The notes beneath the pieces were generated by a model. It was not told where the DNA came from and searched no databases. It saw only the letters and a list, made by a program, of their open reading frames with translations. From Opitutales bacterium (GTDB lineage: Bacteria > Verrucomicrobiota > Verrucomicrobiia > Opitutales > Oceanipulchritudinaceae): a DNA stretch of 8,214 nt. Each line of letters opens with the position of its first letter. The first letter of the stretch is position 1. The stretch is from positions 1 through 8,214 of the forward strand of contig SKLD01000363.1 in assembly GCA_007123395.1 (NCBI GenBank), read 5' to 3'. The translations under genes and the position numbers were made by a program. Of this stretch, positions 1-6,896 are shown piece by piece.

Positions 1-1008
1 AGTCACGGTGTGCCGGAGCTGCGGCCCGGATCGCAATACAACCGCGACAGCGCTGTCATCACAGAACGCTTCGACGTCGGCGTTAATGTTATAACGGTGA
101 TCTGTGAGACGATTCCGAACGGATGTGTGGACTACCGCATCATGGAGAAGATCGACCGGCTTTCGTGGCACGCGCGCAACGCGCCGGGCGTACAGTCCGT
201 ATCGTCGCTGCCCATTGTCGCGAAAACGATCAACCAAGGATGGAACGAGGGGAATCCGAAGTGGCACATTCTGCCGCGCCATCCAGCTGTGCTTGGCCAG
301 GCGATTTCTCCCGTCGATACAGCCACGGGTCTGCTCAATGCAGACGGCAGTGTCATGCCGGTCTACATTTTCCTCCGCGATCACAAAGCGGAGACTATCG
401 AAGGCGTGATCGAGACAGTGAAAGCGTTCCGCGAGGCGGAAAACGCCGACGATGTCGCCTTTCGGCTCGCCACGGGTAACGTGGGCGTAATGGGTGCGAC
501 GAACGAGGTGGTGGCGGCGGCGCAGTTTCCCATGTTGCTCTATGTCTTTAGCGCGGTTATTCTCCTCTGCCTCATTGCCTTTCGTTCGTGGCGGGCGGCG
601 TTTTGCATTGTTACGCCGCTCGCAGTTGTATCCATTCTTGCCTACGCGCTCATGTACTCGATGGAGATCGGCCTGAAGGTTTCCACGCTGCCTGTTGTCG
701 CGCTTGGGGTAGGGGTGGGGGTCGACTACGGTATCTACCTCTTCTACAAGTTGCGCGAGTTTATGCGGCAGGGTTTGCTTTTTGAGGAATCCCTCGTTGA
801 AGCGCTGCGGCAGACGGGCAGTGCCGTGGTCTTCACCGGGCTGACCCTCGCGGTGGGTGTGAGCACGTGGATTTTTTCGGCCCTTCAGTTTCAAGCCGAC
901 ATGGGAATTCTGCTCACGTTCATGTTTCTCTTCAATATGCTTGGCGCTATTTTCCTGTTGCCCGCCATTGCCCGCTGGCTCATGCCGCACCACCATTGGA
1001 GACGCTGA
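1..1008 (+). CDS. RND/MMPL-superfamily exporter, C-terminal part (5' end outside window)
   Basis: This is the last 335 residues of an inner-membrane RND-superfamily exporter. The frame is open from base 1, so the GTG at 10 is an internal valine and not a start. Residues 5-16 (PELRPGSQYNRD) belong to the second periplasmic porter region, which runs to about residue 172. Five hydrophobic helices follow at roughly 176-195, 200-219, 227-249, 273-293 and 302-325. They correspond to the last five helices of the usual twelve. The third carries the Gly-rich LGVGVGVDYGIY segment (235-246), with the acidic/aromatic signature typical of the transport core of this superfamily. The protein ends in a short basic/His tail after the last helix. 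Family members use proton-motive force to move hydrophobic or amphiphilic substrates. The substrate here cannot be told from this fragment. The gene stops 198 bp before the dynamin-like gene, so a shared transcript is possible but not shown. Confidence 0.9.
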   Translation, partial: SHGVPELRPGSQYNRDSAVITERFDVGVNVITVICETIPNGCVDYRIMEKIDRLSWHARNAPGVQSVSSLPIVAKTINQGWNEGNPKWHILPRHPAVLGQAISPVDTATGLLNADGSVMPVYIFLRDHKAETIEGVIETVKAFREAENADDVAFRLATGNVGVMGATNEVVAAAQFPMLLYVFSAVILLCLIAFRSWRAAFCIVTPLAVVSILAYALMYSMEIGLKVSTLPVVALGVGVGVDYGIYLFYKLREFMRQGLLFEESLVEALRQTGSAVVFTGLTLAVGVSTWIFSALQFQADMGILLTFMFLFNMLGAIFLLPAIARWLMPHHHWRR

Positions 1009-1113
1009 TTCCCTCCCGCGCCGGAAGAAAAATCCGTTCCATCCTTGCATTGGGCACATGCTTGGCGTAGGCCTTTAACAGTGGTTCGGTATCGTTCCGC
1101 CTAAGGGGTATTT

Positions 1114-1119
1114 TACAAT
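1114..1119 (+). promoter_or_regulatory. possible -10 element upstream of the dynamin-like gene
   Basis: The spacer 1009-1206 has no gene I can support. TACAAT at 1114-1119, inside an AT-rich patch (TATTTTACAATTTAG), is one base from the sigma-70 -10 consensus and lies 88 bp before the ATG at 1207. I find no convincing -35 hexamer at 16-18 bp, so this is only a weak candidate. No clear terminator follows the exporter stop codon either. Confidence 0.2.
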
Positions 1120-1206
1120 TTAGCGACCGTCTCGGGCTGGGCCGCATTGGTACCAATCCTGCGGCACCCGCCGCCTAACACACCAACAAAGGTTAACTCC
1201 CTCTAC

Positions 1207-3543
1207 ATGTTAAAAGAAACTATCCACGTTGATCTCACAGAATTCTGCCAGAGTTTTTCCGGCACGCTCGAGCCTTTCGCCGACGCGCTGGAAGACGCGA
1301 TCCAAACCATCCGGCGAGTACCGGACGAGCCCTCCCTCAATGGCGTGTCGAGTGCCCTCCTCGACAACCAGCACCGCCTGAAAATCCTGCGGGACAAGGC
1401 GGCGCAGCAAAACACGTATCTTGTCATTTTCGGGCCTTTGAAGAGTGGCAAGTCCACGCTCATGAACGCAATCAGCGGTGCCTATGTGAGTGAGGTGTCG
1501 AGCCTGCCTGCGTATCCGTGCCTTGTGTATGTACACGAGGGGCAGGAGCGGAAGTTTGCCCTCACCCGCTTCAACGGGGAGCGGATGTCTTTTAACTCTG
1601 GTACGGAACTCCAGAAGACCGTGGAGGAGGCACACGAACTTCTTGCCCGCGAGATCCGCAAGGCCGACGAAGACGGGCGCGTCTTCAACCCCGCGCAGGA
1701 TTATGAAGAGGCCGTTCGGCGCATCGATTTCACCCTTCCGGCACCGGCCCTCCGCGAGTCGGGCACTATCCTCGTCGATACGCCCGGTCTCTACACCAAG
1801 ATGAAATATAACTACGGGCAGCTGACGCGCGATTTTCGTGACACAGCCGCGTGCGCCGTTTTTGTGGTCAAGACCGACAACTTATTCTTTGAGCAGGTGT
1901 TCACCGAATTCGCGGATCTCCTTAACGTCTTTTCGCGGGTCTTCCTTGTCGTAAATATCGATTCGTCAAAGAAGGATCTCAGTCCGACGGGGGAACTGGA
2001 GCCTGCGCTCGAGACGAAGGATCCGCGGAAGATCGTCGAGGCGTTTGAAACCTTTACCGTGAGCGCGCAAATACGGTCCGCTATCGAGAGCGGGCGTTTA
2101 CGAATTTACCTGATCGACCTTCTGCGCACAGCGGAGCGGCGCCTGCGTGAGTCGAAGGAGGGCGGGGGCCCGGCGGAAACGGAAACGCACAGCGTGGACG
2201 CGGCGGACGCGAAGGAGACCCCGCCGGAGGAGCGCGCCGAGGGCGAGCTGGATTTAGATCCCCTTGCGGAAGCGGCGGAGGAAGCCGATGCGACGGAGCA
2301 GTCCACACCGGACGGCGAACCGGAAACCGTCGGTGAAATCGCCCGTCCCGAGACGGAAGTGCAGTTGGGGTTCGATGCGTTTGTCGACGACCTCACCGAT
2401 TACCTCAACAGCAGCGACTACATCATCGAGTTCATGTCCGACAGCCTCCGGCAGGCTCGGTCCGTGCTCGACGAGACGGAAGAACAGGCGGGGTCGCAGG
2501 CGGTCATGGACTTGCGCAACCGTATTAAGGATCTCAAGAAAGCGTCGGACGAGAAGGAGAGTCAGCTTCATGCCGTGCGCTTTCTTGGCGAGGACAAGTG
2601 GGACCACCCGTTGGAAGAAATGCTCGGCGGTCTGCGCGAACGCGTGAAGGAGCAGGCCTTATCCGTTCTCCCCGGCCTCAAGGCGAGCCTGCGCGGCGCG
2701 GTCGATCAGTGGTATGAGACGGATGAGAGTCTCGGCAAGTTGCTTGTCGAACGCAGCCGTTCGCGGATCGCGGAGGCGTGCTCGGGCGCTCGCAGCAAGG
2801 GTGCGCGCTTGATCGACGAAAGCGCGCGGGAGAAGGATGCCGGGCTGCACTTGAATTCGGAGATCCTCCATTGCCTCCGCGATCTCGGGTTGTCTCTCGA
2901 CGACATCTACCCTGCGTTCGAACCCGAGGCAAAGAAACGGCTCGAGGAATCTCCCCGGCTATCCGACCCCGTCGCGGTGGAGGCAGAACTGCCTGTGCGG
3001 CGTACGTTTCTTGACTGGATACTCTTCCGTTCGCCCGCCGCCGTGCGGCGGCGCCTCCTTGGCGAATCGTCCCCTTCGGATCAGCCCATTTCCGCAGGTG
3101 TCAAAGCCAAGCGTCTGGGTGAGGCGGGGCGCGATTACCTCGCCGAATCCATCGAGAGGTATGCCGGTGAGGCGTTCGAAGACAGCGTCGTGAAGGAACT
3201 GGAGAGCGTGTTGGATACCTACGCGGCGTTTTTCAAAAAGCGTCTCGCCGAGCGCCTCGACCGCAAGTCGAACGAGTTGCAGAAAATGGCCTCGGATCTT
3301 CGGCGACGCTACCAGGCGCAGCGCTCCGCGCTCGATGCGCTCGACGGTCTTGGCTCTGCGTCAGAGAAACTTCGCGGCGAAGTAAACGGACTCCACGAGC
3401 GCTTCGTCGGCGACAAACGAAGTCTCGACTCCGCTCCAGCGGAGTTGGATGATGCTGAAGATGCGGATGATCCGATCAAAGGTGATGAAAGCGAGAAGGA
3501 GGGCTCTGGCGCGGAACCGCCGGATGAGAGCCGTCCTGCCTGA
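1207..3543 (+). CDS. bacterial dynamin-like large GTPase, 778 aa
   Basis: This is a dynamin-superfamily GTPase, probably a membrane-associated mechanoenzyme in the cytosol. A helical lead-in (1-70) precedes the P-loop G1 motif GPLKSGKS (76-83). The G3 motif DTPG is at 191-194 and strand FLVVNID (246-252) leads into G4. G4 reads NID followed by SSKKD (253-257), not a plain NKxD. A G5-like SA is at 286-287. The usual G2 threonine is not visible: the expected region reads LPAYPCLVYV (100-109). Residues 316-386 are rich in Glu, Asp, Ala and Pro and probably disordered. Residues 387-740 are mostly charged helix, as in dynamin stalks. FLDWILF (601-607), flanked by arginines, could be a membrane-contact patch. 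The tail (748-778) is acidic. I chose ATG 1207 because the helical domain begins there. A TTG at 1147 would add 20 Pro-rich residues. AAAGG at 1188-1192 is a distant, weak ribosome site. There is no second GTPase domain and no clear transmembrane helix. The family call is solid; the function is unknown. Confidence 0.85.
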   Translation: MLKETIHVDLTEFCQSFSGTLEPFADALEDAIQTIRRVPDEPSLNGVSSALLDNQHRLKILRDKAAQQNTYLVIFGPLKSGKSTLMNAISGAYVSEVSSLPAYPCLVYVHEGQERKFALTRFNGERMSFNSGTELQKTVEEAHELLAREIRKADEDGRVFNPAQDYEEAVRRIDFTLPAPALRESGTILVDTPGLYTKMKYNYGQLTRDFRDTAACAVFVVKTDNLFFEQVFTEFADLLNVFSRVFLVVNIDSSKKDLSPTGELEPALETKDPRKIVEAFETFTVSAQIRSAIESGRLRIYLIDLLRTAERRLRESKEGGGPAETETHSVDAADAKETPPEERAEGELDLDPLAEAAEEADATEQSTPDGEPETVGEIARPETEVQLGFDAFVDDLTDYLNSSDYIIEFMSDSLRQARSVLDETEEQAGSQAVMDLRNRIKDLKKASDEKESQLHAVRFLGEDKWDHPLEEMLGGLRERVKEQALSVLPGLKASLRGAVDQWYETDESLGKLLVERSRSRIAEACSGARSKGARLIDESAREKDAGLHLNSEILHCLRDLGLSLDDIYPAFEPEAKKRLEESPRLSDPVAVEAELPVRRTFLDWILFRSPAAVRRRLLGESSPSDQPISAGVKAKRLGEAGRDYLAESIERYAGEAFEDSVVKELESVLDTYAAFFKKRLAERLDRKSNELQKMASDLRRRYQAQRSALDALDGLGSASEKLRGEVNGLHERFVGDKRSLDSAPAELDDAEDADDPIKGDESEKEGSGAEPPDESRPA

Positions 3544-3633
3544 GGATCACCGCGGCCCGCCCGGAGTGCCGGGAGTTTCGCCCGTTGCCAATCGTCCGGC
3601 CCCCGGAGGGGGACGGCGTAGTTTCCCGCCACC

Positions 3634-5160
3634 ATGGATCTAAAAGACTTCTTCGCACACTGGCACTTGAGTGAAAACCCTTTCCTCGCCGAAGAGGCAC
3701 GGAACGACGCGGTCTATGCCCGTACCCTCGAGGCGACGGTCACTCACCCGGACTTTGAAAAGATCGAAGGTTCGCCGCGCAATCCGAGCACCTCCATTGT
3801 CTTCGGAGAAAAGGGCAGCGGTAAAACCGCTATGCGCCTCATGATCGAGCAGCGGTTGCGTACCTTCAACAAAGAGCAATCCGCCGGGCGGGCGTGGATC
3901 GTGCGCTACGACGACCTCAACCCCGTGCTCGACCGGCTCTCGCACAACCTGTCCCTCAAGGATCCCGCCGACTGCCTCGACCATATTACCCTTTCCGATC
4001 ATCAGGACGCCATCCTCGGCCTCGCTGTCACGGACCTCCTCGACTGGATACTGGGTGAGGACACCGACGACGCCGAGGAAAAGCGTCGCCGCAAGGCGGA
4101 CCGCAAAGCGCTCAGGAAGATGAGCCGCGAAAAGCGTCTCGACCTCGCGCTCTTCGCTTTGCTATACGACCAGCCCGCCCACGGCGACGACGGCACGCGG
4201 TGGTTCCGTCTCCTGCGCCTCCTCCGCGTTCGGCCCGTGCTCGACCGCACGGGATTGGGTGTCGCCGCCCTTCTCTTCGGCCTTGCTGGTCTGGTCGGTG
4301 CGGTGGTATGGCGCTTCACCGACTCCGCCGCCTTCGAGTGGATAATCACCACTGTGGCGGGAGCGCTCGGCTTTGTCCTCCTCGGGGCCGCATGGGTGTC
4401 CGGGTGCCTCCGCCGATGGTTCCGCGCGGGACGCGTGCGCGACGCCATCCGTTCCGTCAGCCATTCCCGCAAGGCTCTCTCTCGTGCATTTTGGAACCTC
4501 CCGGAAAACCCCGGCACGCTCGCCTTGCTCCCTGACAAAGAAGATCAAGACAAGCGCTACGAGGCGACGCAGCGGCTGTTGCGCATTCTTGGCGCCATGG
4601 GCTACGACTCGCTCTTCGTTCTTATCGACCGCGTCGACGAACCCGTCCTCATCAACAGCGATGTCGAGCGCATGCGCAAACTTGTCTGGCCGCTCCTCAA
4701 CAACAAGTTCCTCCAGCAGGAGCGCGTCGCTGTGAAATTGCTCCTGCCCATCGAACTTGGGCACCAAGTCGAGCGTGAGGACACCGCCTTCCAGCGGCAG
4801 GCGCGCCTCGACAAGCAGAATCTCGTCAACCCGCTCCGCTGGACCGGCGCCACTCTCTACGATCTTTGCAGCCGCCGCTTCCGCCATTGCCAGACCGAGG
4901 GCGGTTCCGGCGTACCCGTCGAAGAACTGAAAGACATCTTTACCGACGACGTCGACCACAACGACCTCGTCGATGCCCTCGATCAGATGCATCAACCGCG
5001 CGACGCCTTCAAGTTTCTCTACGCCGTCATCCGCCGCCATTGCGAGAACACCCCCGGCGACGCCGCTGAATACAAGATTCCTCGCCTCACCCTTGAACAA
5101 GTGCGGCGCGAGCAAAGCGAACGCGTCATGAACCTCTACCGCGGCATCAGCGCCCACTGA
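3634..5160 (+). CDS. membrane-anchored KAP-like P-loop ATPase, 508 aa
   Basis: This is a predicted membrane-anchored P-loop NTPase. Walker A is GEKGSGKT (58-65). Walker B is probably LFVLIDRVDE (327-336), a hydrophobic strand ending in acidic residues. Two hydrophobic helices, about 206-227 and 236-258, lie between the two motifs with basic residues around them (191-205, 259-280). A highly charged stretch (141-170) precedes them. Transmembrane helices inserted between Walker A and Walker B are a known feature of KAP NTPases. HQPRDAFKFL (453-462) resembles the arginine-bearing sensor-2 helix of such ATPases. The N-terminus (HWHLSENPF, 9-17) resembles the start of ExeA-type AAA proteins, so the exact subfamily is open. 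The start is well fixed: an in-frame TAG lies at 3619-3621 and the next Met is after Walker A. No ribosome site is well placed; GGAGG at 3605-3609 is 24 bases upstream. The gene follows the dynamin-like gene by 90 bp on the same strand, suggesting co-transcription. Confidence 0.78.
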   Translation: MDLKDFFAHWHLSENPFLAEEARNDAVYARTLEATVTHPDFEKIEGSPRNPSTSIVFGEKGSGKTAMRLMIEQRLRTFNKEQSAGRAWIVRYDDLNPVLDRLSHNLSLKDPADCLDHITLSDHQDAILGLAVTDLLDWILGEDTDDAEEKRRRKADRKALRKMSREKRLDLALFALLYDQPAHGDDGTRWFRLLRLLRVRPVLDRTGLGVAALLFGLAGLVGAVVWRFTDSAAFEWIITTVAGALGFVLLGAAWVSGCLRRWFRAGRVRDAIRSVSHSRKALSRAFWNLPENPGTLALLPDKEDQDKRYEATQRLLRILGAMGYDSLFVLIDRVDEPVLINSDVERMRKLVWPLLNNKFLQQERVAVKLLLPIELGHQVEREDTAFQRQARLDKQNLVNPLRWTGATLYDLCSRRFRHCQTEGGSGVPVEELKDIFTDDVDHNDLVDALDQMHQPRDAFKFLYAVIRRHCENTPGDAAEYKIPRLTLEQVRREQSERVMNLYRGISAH

Positions 5161-5166
5161 TTTCCG

Positions 5167-5271
5167 GTGGCTTCCGCATAAGCCGCACTGCGAGCCCGAG
5201 GCGGTTCAGTCCCAAAGCGGTTCACCGATCTGTGAAATCGGGCCGCGCTGCCACGCAGGTCTATACCTGCG
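5167..5271 (+). other. cluster of three short hairpins after the ATPase stop codon
   Basis: Three inverted repeats follow each other. GTGGCTT (5167-5173) pairs with AAGCCGC (5180-5186), with one G-U pair. CCGAT (5225-5229) pairs with ATCGG (5237-5241). CGCAGGT (5254-5260) pairs perfectly with ACCTGCG (5265-5271) around a CTAT loop. None is followed by a T-run. GCGGTTCA also occurs twice (5201-5208, 5217-5224). This could be a structured 3' untranslated region that protects or ends the upstream transcript, or chance. No known RNA family is recognised. Confidence 0.3.
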
Positions 5272-5432
5272 AACTGTAAATGCTGACCCGCTTGATGCGC
5301 GTCTCGTCGCCTGCGGGCGCCACAGCCTCCCCCCGACCGGCCGTGTTCGCTGTCGCCCTCCCCGAACCTCCGCCGCAGTCACAAATCCTTTCACCACTCC
5401 GACAGAAAAATGATAAACAGGAACACCAATTA

Positions 5433-5543
5433 ATGTTCACCTATAGTCTCTCTTTCGAAAATTTTTATATCTCCGAGATTTTAGTTGCCTTTTCGTTGAC
5501 ACCACATGGATCAAGAATCCGCTTCAGCCGCTTCGACGAATAG
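5433..5543 (+). CDS. doubtful small ORF, 36 aa
   Basis: An ATG at 5433 is preceded by AGGA (5419-5422) at a ten-base spacing and opens a 36-codon frame ending at 5543. The peptide begins MFTYSLSFENFYISEI and has no recognised domain. Its FYISEI segment comes from the repeated palindromic element, whose second copy reads FFISEI in another plus-strand frame. The ORF may therefore be a by-product of the repeat. It lies in the AT-rich spacer with no partner gene. Coding is more likely wrong than right. Confidence 0.12.
   Translation: MFTYSLSFENFYISEILVAFSLTPHGSRIRFSRFDE
5459..5479. repeat. copy 1 of AT-rich palindromic repeat
   Basis: The 21-base element AAATTTTTATATCTCCGAGAT ends in the 11-bp odd palindrome ATCTC-C-GAGAT (5469-5479). 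A near-identical copy in the same orientation lies at 5642-5661. A T-run followed by a perfect dyad suggests a protein-binding site or a dispersed intergenic repeat rather than coding sequence. Confidence 0.5.
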
Positions 5544-5641
5544 AGGCAGAATCTCATTTCACCGCTTCGTTGTATGGTATCCCGTCGATTCTTTCCGGCG
5601 AGCAAGCGATAAATATAAAATCACTCATCACTTATGCTGCC

Positions 5642-5661
5642 AAATTTTTTATCTCTGAGAT
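5642..5661. repeat. copy 2 of AT-rich palindromic repeat
   Basis: This 20-base copy (AAATTTTTTATCTCTGAGAT) has the dyad ATCTC-T-GAGAT at 5651-5661. It differs from the copy at 5459-5479 by a short indel in the A/T tract and by the centre base of the dyad. It runs directly into the 12-bp tandem duplication. Confidence 0.5.
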
Positions 5662-5679
5662 ATCTACTGAGATATCTAC
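5656..5679. repeat. 12-bp tandem duplication
   Basis: TGAGATATCTAC occurs twice head to tail (5656-5667 and 5668-5679), followed by TG as the start of a third unit. Each unit contains the perfect 8-bp palindrome AGATATCT. This looks like a slippage duplication of a dyad and could be a doubled binding site. Confidence 0.6.
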
Positions 5680-5732
5680 TGCTTGGTTTTCCATGGTTTG
5701 CGGGGTGTGGGCTGTGCCGTTTCGAGTTTGTT

Positions 5733-6707
5733 TTACCGGGAGTGAAGTTGGGCGGCAGCCGCGAGGCGGGTTAGGTGTGCTTCGCTTGGGGAGTTCCCCG
5801 CGAGGCGGAGGGCGAGAAGGACGGCTCCGGCGACGGGCGGGAAGCGCGGCGGCATTGGATTCGCGGCGGGGCACTCGCGTTGCAGGGCCGCGAGCACTCG
5901 GTTGCGGACGGCGGGACAGTCGAAGAGCCCGCCGCAGAGGGCGACGGGGCAGGGCGAGGGAAGAGGAATCCTCGTCGCCGCCGCGCGGACGAGGAGAGCC
6001 ACCTCTTCCGCGCCCCGGTCGAGAATCGTGGCGGCCACCGCGTCGCCGCCTTCGGCTTGCTCGATGACAGTGGTCGCGAGCGCGGCGACATCCCGACGCG
6101 GAACCCCCGTGCGGATGAGCGTGCGGAGGCCTTCGGCGCCAAGCCGGTCGGTCAACGCGACCGTCAAGCTGGTTTCCGGTGCGCGCCCATCACCGGCGCG
6201 GGCGACGGCGGCGAGCGCGTCCCGGCCGAGGGCAAATCCGCTTCCCGCATCGTCGACAAACCACCCGTGCCCGCCGGTCCGAACGGTGTCGCCATCCGCG
6301 TTGCGCGCGTAGCAGGATGATCCTGTTCCCGCAATGACAACGATTCCGGCACCGCCCGCCAAGGCACCTTCGTGGGCAATGAGCAGATCGTGACCGATCC
6401 CCGTGCGGTTCTCCGGCGCGAGTGCCAGTCCGGCGAATACCCCTGCCAAGGTCTCTTCTACCCGCTCCTCCCACACGCCCGCAATACCGAGAAAAGCCGC
6501 CTCCGTCGGTCGCAGCTCCAACCCTGCGTTCGCGAAGGCCTTTTCTACCGCTGCCTCAATGGCCGCTCGCGCCCCCGACAGCCCGATGGAGGGGTCGACC
6601 GGATTCGATCCTGGTGCCGATCCCACTCCGAGGCAGGTGCCCGCCTCATCTGCCAGCCACGCGCGCGTGTGACTCCCGCCCCCGTCGATCCCCAGAAACA
6701 GCCGCAT
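5733..6707 (-). CDS. BadF/BadG/BcrA/BcrD-family ATPase, probable N-acetylglucosamine kinase
   Basis: This is a complete 324-residue sugar-kinase-fold protein of the ASKHA superfamily, most like the NagK type that phosphorylates N-acetylglucosamine or a related amino sugar with ATP in the cytosol. The phosphate-1 loop GIDGGGSHT is at 6-14. GHD (105-107) supplies the likely catalytic aspartate of the phosphate-2 region. The adenosine loop AGTGS is at 126-130. GGHGWFVDDAGSGFALGRDA (145-164) is the family's strongly conserved segment. CGG (258-260) and PPVAGAVLLAL (290-300) complete the C-terminal lobe. All key motifs are intact and the length is normal for the NagK branch, which argues against the iron-sulfur activators of dehydratases. 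The ATG at 6707 has a strong ribosome site. The gene lies 223 bp downstream of rmuC on the same strand. No other amino-sugar gene is visible, so the substrate is inferred from family resemblance only. Confidence 0.88.
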   Translation of the reverse strand: MRLFLGIDGGGSHTRAWLADEAGTCLGVGSAPGSNPVDPSIGLSGARAAIEAAVEKAFANAGLELRPTEAAFLGIAGVWEERVEETLAGVFAGLALAPENRTGIGHDLLIAHEGALAGGAGIVVIAGTGSSCYARNADGDTVRTGGHGWFVDDAGSGFALGRDALAAVARAGDGRAPETSLTVALTDRLGAEGLRTLIRTGVPRRDVAALATTVIEQAEGGDAVAATILDRGAEEVALLVRAAATRIPLPSPCPVALCGGLFDCPAVRNRVLAALQRECPAANPMPPRFPPVAGAVLLALRLAGNSPSEAHLTRLAAAAQLHSR

Positions 6708-6713
6708 AACCGA

Positions 6714-6719
6714 CCCTCC
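6714..6719 (-). promoter_or_regulatory. ribosome binding site of the kinase gene
   Basis: Read on the minus strand, GGAGGG lies six bases before the ATG at 6707. It is the only close-to-consensus Shine-Dalgarno site at good spacing before a recognised gene in the window, and it fixes the kinase start. Confidence 0.75.
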
Positions 6720-6796
6720 GCGCCCGCCTGTTCCCTGTCGAGCCGAATGTTAAATGATATTTCAATGGATTGAATTCAGCGACGACCTTAACAGGC

Positions 6797-6832
6797 GCAG
6801 GCGACTAGCCTGCCAATAAATAGCAATTTATT
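6797..6832. other. two adjacent hairpins upstream of the kinase gene
   Basis: GCAGGC (6797-6802) and GCCTGC (6808-6813) form a perfect 6-bp stem with a GACTA loop. Directly beside it, AATAAAT (6815-6821) and ATTTATT (6826-6832) form a 7-bp stem with an AGCA loop. Both sit in the probable leader or promoter region of the kinase gene. They may be operator-like dyads or remnants of a terminator. No convincing -35/-10 pair is visible on the minus strand. Confidence 0.35.
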
Positions 6833-6865
6833 TATTTTCAGTATATAAAATAGCTCAGAGTTAAA

Positions 6866-6896
6866 TATATCGCAACAAATTCAGCTCAGCGATATA
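6866..6896 (-). terminator. possible terminator or dyad just after rmuC
   Basis: On the minus strand, TATATCGC and GCGATATA pair perfectly over 8 bp around a 15-base loop, and TTTAA follows. The dyad begins 34 bases past the rmuC stop codon, a reasonable place for a terminator. The stem is AT-rich and the T-run is short, so termination would be weak, and a binding site is an equal alternative. Confidence 0.28.

Larger units (their letters stand above)
5161..5732. other. spacer between converging genes, AT-rich in its second half
   Basis: These 572 bases separate the 3' end of the ATPase gene (plus) from the 3' end of the kinase gene (minus). The first part is GC-rich and contains three short hairpins. 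From about 5400 the GC content falls to about 39%, and this part carries a repeated palindromic element and a 12-bp tandem duplication. A dyad GAACA-N8-TGTTC (5421-5438) is also present. No protein homology is recognisable in any frame, no tRNA folds out, and no classical hairpin-plus-T-run terminator serves either gene. Confidence 0.7.

Noticed and set aside
10..1008. The exporter read as a complete 332-residue gene starting at GTG 10
   Set aside because: The frame is open to base 1, and the protein begins in the middle of the second periplasmic region of an RND transporter, so the 5' half lies outside the window.
1147..1206. TTG at 1147 as start of the dynamin-like gene
   Set aside because: It would add a Pro-rich, non-conserved-looking segment, and an ATG at 1207 sits right before the helical domain.
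3560..3573. CCCGG-AGTG-CCGGG hairpin between the dynamin-like and ATPase genes as a terminator
   Set aside because: The stem is only 5 bp in GC-rich DNA and no T-run follows, so it is not evidence for transcript separation.
3628..3637. GCCACCATGG, a perfect eukaryotic Kozak context at the ATPase start
   Set aside because: The gene content is bacterial and the match is short enough to be coincidental.
5161..5225. A tRNA T-loop-like GGTTCAGTCCC near 5203-5213
   Set aside because: The flanking bases do not form the T-arm stem, and no acceptor, D or anticodon arms can be built around it.
5465..5694. Three consecutive tiny minus-strand ORFs (5632-5694, 5554-5628, 5465-5557), the last two overlapping by ATGA
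   Set aside because: They encode 20, 24 and 30 residues with no ribosome sites or recognisable similarity. The first and third end in sequence dictated by the palindromic repeat, so chance is the simplest explanation.
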